From Apostichopus californicus (taxonomy: Eukaryota; Echinodermata; Holothuroidea; Aspidochirotida; Stichopodidae), in assembly GCA_020650975.1 (NCBI GenBank), contig JAIPMN010002383.1, forward strand, positions 1 to 43,318: a stretch of 43,318 bases of DNA. Direction: 5' to 3'. How positions within the stretch are numbered: position 1 is the stretch's first letter; every line of letters starts with the position of its first letter. The notes below the pieces were generated by a model that was not told the origin of the DNA, searched no databases, and saw only the letters and a program-made list of their open reading frames with translations. This document shows positions 34,129 to 43,318 of the stretch, one piece after another. The translations under genes and the position numbers were made by a program.

Positions 34129-36543
34129 TTCTACTATTAACCACAGTTTAGTATGGATGAGGTGTTTGGTAAGGCTTGTTACCCCCAACAGCCTGGTTGA
34201 CATGGGGCTTGTTGTATAAACTGCATTTTTAGCACTATTTCATTGGTTTATAGTCAGAACGAAACCACTGCTTAAATATCGTCAGAAAATAAGAACAGGA
34301 GAAACATTGACAATTTTCAACATGCTTTCAGCTGACGTGTGAGAGCCTTGCTATGATACAGAACTCCAAAGATAGATCATGCAACAACTAACATGGTTAT
34401 TTGGTGGTGAAATTGTTGTCTTGATTTTATTTATTTATTTTTCTGTTAGTGTCTTATCTGCTGACTTTCCTCTATGTTTAAGTATTTTTGGTTGACCATG
34501 CATGAAATGATAATGTAATCGCGTAATCAGAGTTTACTCAAAGAATTTGACAACACTGCTCACTATACAATCGATAACAAGTTGTCAAGTGATGAGCATG
34601 AGTCATGTTTTTTTCATTTACAGTCTTAAACACTGCATTCATAAAGAAGGACTGATATGTGGTATTGTGTATAAACAGAGAGAAGCAACATAATGATTTA
34701 TATTTTTGTTAGTTTTGCTCCATACAATTACTTGCAAACGGGAGAATCATTATCTTCTTAATAATCATCATCAAACAGTCGAAGGTTCGTTGACTTTGTT
34801 TCTTTTCTAGCTTTTAAGATGTTCCTTTCTAAGGTCCCATTCCACCTGTATGAAGTAACTTCATCATCTGCTAAACCAATTGTTTATCCTTCATCAAGTA
34901 CTGAATTGATACTGTTCCATAAATCACTGGTGATGAGATCATCAAAATAAGATACATTCTTGCCCATTCATGTTTCTACTTGACTTAATATTGCGGTTAA
35001 ACCGTCCTTATAGCCCTTACACTTCAGTGCCACGGGCATCACACTTATGTGATGTTGGAATCACATTGAAGTGCTATACGCATCACACTTCTGTGTTGCT
35101 GGCATCACACATAAATAATGTAATCATTACATTTGTGTGCTGTAGGCATTGTACTCCTTGTAGGCTACTGTATGTGCTGTTGTGATGTAGGCATCACACT
35201 GCTATCTCGCAGGCATCACACTGCTATCTCGCAGGCGTCACACTGCTGTCTTGCAGGCGTCACATAGCTCAATAGATCTATTACATTTGTACTTTGCTTG
35301 GAACTGCTATGTTTTTTGAAATGAGGAAAAAACATAATATTAATACATATTTCCTTTTCTTTCTTTTTTCATAATTCAGCATAATGAACTACTGACTTAA
35401 GAAAAAGAATTCTTCCAACGATTATATCGTCTGAAGATAACAATTTTAACTGTAGTAAGAACAGATCATTAATAAATCTACATTGTCTCCAAAGCACCTT
35501 TACTTCTGTTTCAAGTAACTGACACGAGGTTCTTTAAAATGTATCTAAATATTTTGACCATCAGCACTAGTAATTCCAGAACGTTACTATTAGTAGATGT
35601 ATTATTACCCCCCTCCACACCCCCCCCCCCCGTTCCCCCTCATAGAATATGATAGACATACCTACAACAACCCTCCGTGTCGTGTTAAAGACCCCGTAGT
35701 ATTAGTAACTCATGTGTCTTCCTATATTGCACTGTTATAATAAGGATATCGTTTCACAGCGCCTCCAATGAATCAAGCGAATCCCAAAGTTATGTTTAAT
35801 TGAAATAACTTTACTCTCCCCATGAAATAGGACAATTTGGCTATGACCAAATTAAGCTATGAATATTAGTCTCTTTATTTCCTCTATTCGTAAATAATTA
35901 ATTTAACTAAAGATACAATGAAGCAACGAATAATATTGAATGTTGATGATATAGCATTAGTAAAACAATACAAACAGCAATACATTTGCATTCCTGGCTC
36001 AGCGAAGAATGAAGGTATCCCTGTACCGCCATAATCGTCAAATGAATATCATAAATTTCATCGGACAATACACATATTATACGCAGGTCAGGATTAACCC
36101 TTACGTATAGGTTCTATATCTATAATATAGAAGGCTGAGTAATGGCGAAGTTTACTTTACTTCTAGTTTGTTATCTGAAGCTGGTGTTTAACTTGAAATA
36201 CTGTGCATCTTTATAACGCTTTGAAAGATTATTATAGACACTGTAGCATTCTTTGCATGATTGCACAAAACATTGGTTCAAAACATTCATGCGCCCTCAA
36301 TATGTTCAAAAAGTCCCCATTATTTCACAGGTTCATTTTGTTTCATAGCGTGCGTCCAGTGCCTACCGTAGCCCTATTGGATATTCCAATAATATATGAA
36401 ATAAAAGATTGATAAATAACCCGATAAATGAACAAGAAAAAAAATTGTGGACGTAAATATTTCTTTAACAGTGGCAGAGATTGTGAATTGTAAATAATTT
36501 TATATACGTGATGAATTGTACAATTTTTAAGACACTTTTTAAG
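34129..36543. other. Convergent intergenic region between DOHH and P4HTM
   Basis: No coding exon was recognised. It contains a degenerate CATCACACT repeat (35020-35265), C-runs near 35606-35630 and an AATAAA at 35471-35476 that could serve DOHH, although it is 1.7 kb past the stop. The 69-residue frame at 36203-36412 has no recognisable features. Confidence 0.6.
35020..35265. repeat. Degenerate tandem repeat (GCATCACACT units)
   Basis: Units of roughly 20-27 bases built on GGCATCACACTGCTATCTCGCA recur with decay to the left. The right end (35190-35265) has three or four clean copies, the left end only CATCACACTT cores. The open frame at 34970-35185 overlaps it and is not credible as a gene. 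Confidence 0.75.
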
Positions 36544-39500
36544 TTAAAGCTCATGGTGTCCTTGAGATGATTCATCATCTGATTGTTTAATCCCTTCAAT
36601 GACGTCATCATTACGTGTAAGTGTCTCTCCATTCGAAGTGGGATCCTTTCTTTCCTCTGTGACGTCAGCTGGTGGAATATTTAACACAACTTGCTGTCGC
36701 TTGTGTATTCTTTCATAGTGTAGCAGCATTTGCCTATTTTTGCAAAGAGCAAAGGGAGTAAAGAATTAGCATTTGTGGACAAGTAATGCATATTCATTTC
36801 CTGTCGGATGTTTTGTGAGGATATTTGTGGATCAGTCATGCATATTCATTTCCAATTGGATACATTGTGAGGCCACTTTTGTTGCCGTTTTGTCCTTTCC
36901 ATTCAGAAATCGAAATCGCCTAAAATATGAAATACACATGTTTAAATCGCACGGGGGCAATTATGTCAAATGACCATATTTTCTGGAATATTCCGGTCAG
37001 TACTACTAGATTTTTAAAATAGCATGTTTGATCACGTGACAAGTGTATTGGGGGAAAAAACGAAAATGGGAAAATGGGGGGAAAAAATATTTTTTAACGA
37101 TAATGTGTTGCTTCAGTGCTGAAACCATTGAACGAATCAATGAACGAAACAATTTGTCGACTCACATTTCATAATTATCATCGACAGTAATCCAGTTATT
37201 TGCAATCCATTTTTCTCCTCTGATGACGTCACATCCGCCATGAAAGGCAAAGAGATTCCTGTCACCTATCCAACCTGCATAAATGTAAAACAAACGTAAG
37301 ATATGAATATGGATGAGATGTCTGATTAGTTTTCGAGACTATTTCATCCACACGAAAGAAAAGAGTTAGTCAATAGTTTGCATAAGGGTTGCCCTGTAGA
37401 TCCCAATAATGCAATATTCTACTAGTTATATAAGCCGTAACTATATATATACCAAGTAATATATATCAAGTTGATTATTAATTATAACCAAAATGTCCTC
37501 TACTGAGGTCAGTATTGGCCTCTAAAGTCAACATTTGCATAATTTGGTTTGATTTGGAATGAGGCTTATAAAAGAGAACAACGATCGTTTCGGGATGCAC
37601 TATGTTGCTCTAGTAATTGGGTAGACTTAACATTAAATTAAGTAGTGAACTCATTGATAAGAGAACACCCTTCCATACGCTGTCCCCCTTCCATTATTCA
37701 CGGACCAGACCTATGATCACCTACCTATTTCCCTGTCCAAGTGGTGGTTGTACAACCCACCCTTCCCCCTATTCACCTCCTTGACCTATTTTCATCACCT
37801 ACCTTTCCCTGTCCAAGTGATGGTTGCACCACCCCTCCCACTTCCACCTACTCACGGACCAGACCTATGATCACTTACCTCTCAGCCCGTTCACGTGATG
37901 GTTGCGACCCCCCCCCCTACTCACCGACCAGACCTATCATCACCTACCTCTTACGTTGTTCAAGTTATGGTTGCCCCCCCCCCTCATTCCCCCTTCTCAC
38001 CGACCAGACCTATGATCACCCACCTCTTTCCTTGTTCAAATAATGGTTACAGCACCCCCCCCCCCACTTCCTCCTACTCACCGACCAGTCCTATGATCAC
38101 CTACCTCTTTCCTTGTCCAACTTCCAAGTGATGGTTGCACCACCCATCCCACTTCCCCCTACTCACGGACCAGACCTATATGATCACCCACCTCTCACCC
38201 TGTTCAAGTGATGGTTGCACCCCCCCCCCCGCCCCTTCCCCCTACCCACTGACCAGACCTATGATCATCTACCTCTTAACTTGTCCAACTGATGGTTGCA
38301 CCACCCATCCCACTCACGGACCAGACCTACTCACGGACCAGACCTATATGATCACCCACCTCTTTCCCTGTCCAAGTGATGGTTGTACCACATAACTGCC
38401 ATTCTGTGATGAGGTTGCAGGTATAAATTCGCATCTTTACAATGGCTTGTAAGGTCACGTGGTTGTACTGTTTTATTGTCCTTCACGTAACTCTTTGAAA
38501 GAAAGTAAAATGGAAACAGACAAATCTTTACAAGGACATGATTAAAGGTTTCTTAGCCCAGACGTTCAAGCATTCCTCTCCAGATTGGTTTTGAATAGAT
38601 TTGAATGACAATCATATGCTTTGTAAATATATGTAAGTGTCACTTTTTATGTTGTCACAGCAGTTCAAACCAGTTAAGCTCAAGACACATCTTGGCTGCA
38701 GGTCACATACATGGCATGTCTACTCGGTTACCCAGACTGTACATGGCTTTTACCCTCCAGTTGGACTGCTCGGTTACAGAGCTTGCTTACCCGGTTACTG
38801 TATTCAGTCTACCCGGTTACACGGTTTGTCAATTCGGTTATCCATACGGTATATAGCAATTACCACATGTTTTTAATTATAATATACTAATTCTTACCTG
38901 ATCTGAAAACGTTTCGTTATCCGCCGCAGGAAAAGCGGTCTCCCCTCCTTCCTCGGTGTCTGCTAGATAGTAGAGTACCGTGATATACCTGAAAATGGTA
39001 GAATGTCGGATAATTGGTGTGAATAATGTGAACTGATAGGTGTAATATGTATATGCCCTTAAAGCATATGTCAGAAGTGTTTGTCATAAGAGGGGGGGGG
39101 GGGAGTTCACAGGGTGATGGTGGTAGAGTAGTGGTGATGAGGGTCGTGCTGTGATGGCGGGGTAGAGATAGCGGAGATGGTGAGGTGCTGTACAAGTAAT
39201 GTGATGTGGTAATGGTTCATCCATCCATCCGTCCATTCATCCATTCATTCATCCATCCATCCATTCATTCATCCATTCATCTATGTATCCATTCATTCAT
39301 CCATCCATTTATTCATTATTTCATTTATTTACATATCATTAGTACTGCGACGCTTAAAGAATTAGTGTTCTACAACTATAGGTATACTTTTAATACTCGC
39401 GAGACTAGCAAGAATGACATTATGCCTTCACATTCTCTTACAACCTATCTTTGATATGAAATGAAACACAACTGAAATATATTTGTTAACTTCCCTCTGT

Positions 39501-41637
39501 GCTTACCTGCATACTCTAGATGACAGGAGGTGACGGTGCGGATCGTGTGGGTACAAATGGGATGTGTGAGCACATGGTCTCCCATCAATAAATTGAGTCG
39601 AGTCGTGGTGAGCATGATAATGGCCTCCTGGGGTATAATGGACCACCTTCGCCGTCATAACATAGAAAAGGGATTTTCATTAAACATATTTCTCTGATAT
39701 ATCTGCTATTATAATGATTGTCTCCTATCTTCATAGATTTGTACAGGCTATGGGATATGATTGGCACATGTAGAACCGACAGGTTTGATATTCGCGATAA
39801 TTCTTAATTAGTTACACATTAATACAATTCCCATAAGAATTACTACTTTAAGAAGCTTCTAGAGTATGTCAACCCCACCCCATACATGCCGCTTCCTCTT
39901 CAAACAAATCTACATGAGGATCAATATGAACATATTGCAATATGTGACGAAAAATATGTGTCTTGATAAACATTTGTCTTTTTTTTTTTTAAATTGTAAT
40001 GGAAACCCACCTGTAATTGTTCGCTTGTTTTAATGATATCTGGATGAAGGCCAGTCAATTTTATTAATCTGTGAAGTGGCGAAAGTAAAATAAATAAGAA
40101 ATTGGTAGGGATATATGGCTTAACAAAGAGAGGGGAATTATGACCTATGAGACAATAACAACGGTCCTCATGGGAAGATAACACATAGCGAACGGTTTTG
40201 AGGTCAAAAATTCTAGTTCATGATACGGGTTACCACAAAAGTGTGCTCGAATTCAAATACTAGTTTCTTTTTTTGGTCTGTGAGAGAGGGGGTGGGGGGG
40301 GGGGGGGCAGCGAGAGGATGGAGCTGGGAACTATCACCTAACGCGCTTATAATGGCTATACGAAAATATCTTATTCTGAGCCAATGAATTGTTGGAGTTT
40401 GCTTATCTTGTCCGCATGATAAAGTCTGTTTTTTCTTCTCTCGAACTTTAACCTTTGACTTTCATATTTTACCTATTACGTAAGAATTCTTGAGCGTCGT
40501 ATTCGTTATGATTCATCCAGACCTGATGACTGATTCTATCTGGACCACTCTTCATTCTGTTCTTCACATCGTCCCCTAAGCTATCTACGTCATGATGTTT
40601 CTCTATCCAGTCCGTGACCTTTGACATTATCAAAGGTATCCTTCTAAATTCGAGGGCAGATAATAACCTGTCAGAGTCTAAATCCAGTACGATATCTACG
40701 AAATGTCTAAAAGTATCTTCAAACATTATATTTATTCCGTCTAACGGTGCTAACGCTTTCCTGGTCTCCGAAAGATCGAGATGTTCGTTCTTATCTTCGT
40801 CGAATTGATTGAAAGTTTCTGTATTATAGTAAGGATCGAGGTTAGTCTCGACGGTTTTATCTACCGACTCTCGTAAAACCGTTTTACTGGCGTGAAGTCC
40901 TTTCGTGTCGGCTAGTGCTTTAATCCTTTCACTTTCTTCTAAAGTCAGGAAATTTGGGATCACTGGAGAAAGAAACAACAATACTAATTATCAGTAAACA
41001 AGGTAAATGAATTAGTAAATTAACACAAATACGTACCTTTATGAATGTTTTAATTGGTGTAGATTAATGCATTGTTTGCATTCCGTGTTTAGCTAAAGTT
41101 TCAAGTCAGTACATGAATGAATATCATACATATAATGCTAGATTATCCTGACTACGCAGATTAGGCACGTACTCTGCGTTGGGTCCCCGCAAGTGGCCCC
41201 GCAAGGTCAAGGGGCCCAAAGGGCAAGGGGTCCCCAGGGTCAAGGTACCAACGTGAACATTTCTAGACATAACACACCAAGTTTCCATTTCGGGTTGTAC
41301 CTGCAAAATGCCATAACGAGACGGGTGGAGGGCGGAGAAGGGGGGGGGCCTATGGGTCCAGAGGGGGGGGGGGGAATGGGAGCTGTGTGATGGGGTCATG
41401 TCTGCAGAAATGCTTACGAACTCAAACACAACTTCAGGTTACCACCACCGGATACGGCAGCTGCCCAATGTACAAACAGAACCGTCTCAATTTTTACGAA
41501 TTTATATTAAATAAATATGAAATAAAATTTTTGTGATATGTTGTATAATATATACCGAATATCGGCGGTTTTACTGCCATCGTTTTCACATCATAAAATT
41601 TGCCCGGCTCTAGTTCCATCTGCCGCACATATCCAAC
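36544..41637 (-). CDS. P4HTM: Transmembrane prolyl 4-hydroxylase, N-terminus outside or unseen
   Basis: Eight exons in transcript order: 41637-41556, 40962-40473, 40068-40011, 39646-39507, 38988-38898, 38492-38360, 37274-37166, 36733-36544. They join in phase to 430 residues (human 502). The first starts in phase 0 with [12 protein letters not shown], matching the family just after the membrane anchor; the anchor exon was not found. Two EF-hands follow (loops [12 protein letters not shown] and [12 protein letters not shown]). The 2-oxoglutarate/Fe(II) oxygenase domain has HHD (H223 and D225 of this fragment), distal H343 in FHGGC and K353 in GEKWIANNW, so it should be active. Other blocks: [20 protein letters not shown] and [10 protein letters not shown]. 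The known protein is an ER enzyme linked to hydroxylation of HIF-alpha. The C-terminal tail is acidic and poorly conserved. The 3' end of exon 38492-38360 seeds a large tandem array in the next intron. Confidence 0.95.
36771..36873. repeat. Two-copy 52-bp repeat beside the last P4HTM 3' splice site
   Basis: 'atttgtgga' and 'catattcatttcc' recur at a 52-base step (36771 and 36823), each unit ending in TTGTGAGG or a close variant. In the sense of the gene it lies about 35 bases before the AG that opens the last P4HTM exon (36733). Confidence 0.7.
37683..38400 (-). repeat. P4HTM exon-end/5'-splice-site tandem array, 9 copies
   Basis: Read on the minus strand, each unit carries the last 30 or so bases of P4HTM exon 38492-38360 (TGGTACAACCATCACTTGGA and on to AAAGAG, encoding [10 protein letters not shown]), the donor GTGGGTGATC or GTAGGTGATC, and a G-rich spacer. 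Plus-strand anchor positions are 38372 (authentic), 38285, 38204, 38124, 38037, 37960, 37890, 37813 and 37737, so steps are 70-87 bases. Each copy keeps a GT at the exon boundary. Spacers hold G-runs of 3-10 on the sense strand. Plus-strand proline/threonine-rich open frames (37741-38395) are shadows. Reading past the authentic donor meets TGA after two codons. Confidence 0.93.
39215..39330. repeat. CCATTCAT/CATC microsatellite
   Basis: About 110 bases of CCAT, CATT and CATC tetranucleotides, in the P4HTM intron between exons 39646-39507 and 38988-38898. The SIHPFIH-type open frame across it is compositional. Confidence 0.9.
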
Positions 41638-43239
41638 CTGGAAAAGAGAAATATTAATCGTTGAAATGAATTGCGGTGATGCGCGGTATATGCACTATTG
41701 ATGCATTATAGTATATACAATTTAACAAAATGCTCAAGTTAGTGCCATATATACATGTATATCTTTGACTGTCATATTGACTCAGTGTCGATATTGGAGT
41801 TTTGAGTTTACATTATAGTGAGTGGCCATCCATTCTAATTGGATTGAAATAATTAATTTTGTATAATATCGGATAATCTCTTACATATTGGGTTATGGGA
41901 TGAAAGCCATCTTTAGACAATCTGTAACTATTCTATGGGTACCATGACTCCATATTGTTTCACGACATACATTGTCGAATAACCTCTAAAATTATGATCA
42001 TATTTTTTATTCGAACTGCTAGTAATTTCATCCGGTTTAATTCGAATTTCATGTCAAATGCTACGAGGTGTGACTGTTAAAGTTCCACGTACATGTAGTT
42101 GGTTTTGTGTTTATTAAAACATATTTGTACAGCTGAAATTGATAAATTATTTACGCGGAGTAAACAATACGAAAGCCATGTGTTCTAACATCCTATACAC
42201 ACATATACAGCAGGAGTCGACAGGAAAGAGATTAACTTTACACAGTATTAAGCCACGGAAGCATGGCAAACTTACTCTACACGTTGGTCAATTATGCGTG
42301 TTGGAAAGGCGTTGGTGTTGGTGTTGGGGAGTAAAACAGCCCCCACCCCATCGATTTTGATTTAGATACTGTAATGCAAATTTGTATGATGAAAACTATG
42401 TAGATTATGTCCGTCCATGGTCTGATACTGATTCAACTCATATAAAACCGTTGCCTAGTAACATCAATAGAGTTTCCCATTTCTTGAAGTGGCTTATGTA
42501 TACTGGGTAAGTGTAGTACTGGAACCAATAAAAACCAAGTTCTTTTCATATTAAGGTATTTCCCCATCGGACTGGTAGACTTAACTTATACTTCTTTCCA
42601 AATGTTGCTGTAAAGATTTTTATACCAATTATTTCATCCAGCTACCAGACTAAGTGTTTCGTCATAAACATTATGCAAATCATTTCTAAAACAATCAGAA
42701 ATTCAATTATTCAAAACAATGTTTATTTTATGAATGACATACATCGTACATTGCAGTCAATCATTATAGAACTGTACAAGAACACGTGCAAATACAAATG
42801 ATTAAAAGAATACGTGAGTAGCAGCTATTTAATTTCATGACAGGCGGATACTGCGATGAACATCTCCATCCCCCCCCCCCCATTCCCTGTTAAATTCTAC
42901 ACCTCACCTCCTGGTAAAGACAAAACCTGCTTCGTTATGGGATTAATTTAGTCAGTAATTTAGTGTCAAAGTGCTAAAGCAATTGAACATTTCAGTGAAG
43001 GTTAGTTTTCTAGATCTTGTTTTATGTACAGGACATTTACCTTTAAGGTAATTAATTTGCCTAGTACGGTATGCTCCTTTAAGGCAAATTTTAAGATGAC
43101 GTCAGCAAGACTTGTTAGTCTCTTATATATGCATATTCCAATGACTCTTTCCAAATATATTATTTTACCTTCGTAAAAATTAAAAAGCACCCTGAGATAA
43201 ATTCTGACCCTCTTTGCACTAAATAAAATGAAACGTAGT

Positions 43240-43241
<2 letters not shown>
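41638..43241. other. Upstream part of P4HTM intron, no exon recognised
   Basis: The next P4HTM exon upstream (membrane anchor and start) is expected here or beyond the window, but no open frame with a matching phase-0 donor and a membrane helix was found. A C-run lies near 42868. The 62-residue minus-strand frame at 43190-43002 shows no membrane anchor and no resemblance to P4HTM. Confidence 0.6.

Positions 43242-43318
<77 letters not shown>
43242..43318. other. Terminal poly-G run of 77 bases
   Basis: The window ends in 77 consecutive G. Two-colour Illumina chemistry and gap filling both produce terminal poly-G, so this is likely an artefact at a contig end. The locus does have many genuine-looking G/C runs of 8-15 bases, so a real tract truncated by the assembly is also possible. 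Confidence 0.85.

Noticed and set aside
37741..38395. Plus-strand proline/threonine-rich open frames
   Set aside because: They are antisense shadows of the P4HTM donor array and disappear once the array is recognised.
39206..39454. SIHPFIH-repeat open frame
   Set aside because: Produced by a CCATTCAT microsatellite; no conserved sequence.
43002..43190. Minus-strand frame as the missing P4HTM membrane-anchor exon
   Set aside because: No hydrophobic helix, no matching phase-0 donor and no resemblance to the P4HTM N-terminus.

Overview
This is a piece of an animal nuclear genome. Intron-split genes with GT-AG splice sites, AT-rich introns, minisatellites, a MITE and many long G/C homopolymers cover both strands. 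The gene content (mucolipin, C9orf72, deoxyhypusine hydroxylase, transmembrane prolyl 4-hydroxylase) and the repeat style suggest an invertebrate deuterostome, most likely an echinoderm such as a sea cucumber. That placement is inference from style, not proof. The last 77 bases are pure G, which looks like a contig end or sequencing artefact.

Layout: (1) 1-2585 holds a repeat fragment and the probable promoter and 5' leader of a mucolipin gene. (2) 2586-16818 (+) is a complete TRPML/mucolipin cation channel gene with 13 coding exons and 606 residues. (3) 19276-26540 (-) is a complete C9orf72 orthologue with 10 coding exons and 468 residues, tail to tail with mucolipin. (4) 27065-27863 (-) holds two tandem, related, unrecognised two-pass membrane microproteins. 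(5) 30922-33791 (+) is a complete DOHH gene with 4 exons, 305 residues and all four metal-binding His-Glu pairs. (6) 36544-41637 (-) is P4HTM, the ER transmembrane prolyl 4-hydroxylase, with 8 exons seen; its N-terminal membrane anchor is missing, probably beyond the window. All exon joins were checked for reading phase by hand.

The genes do not form one pathway. Mucolipin and C9orf72 both act on lysosomes and autophagy. DOHH and P4HTM are both iron-dependent protein hydroxylases of unrelated fold.

The most striking structure is shared by three of the four recognised genes. Each has a tandem minisatellite seeded from the 3' end of one of its own exons and extending downstream in the sense of transcription. 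In C9orf72 and P4HTM every unit carries the last few codons of an exon plus its 5' splice site, with 7 and 9 donors in a row. In DOHH the unit carries the last codons plus the stop codon, with 9 copies. Further small arrays sit next to 3' splice sites in mucolipin and P4HTM. The window also contains a well-delimited hAT-type MITE with an 8-bp target duplication, inside a C9orf72 intron.
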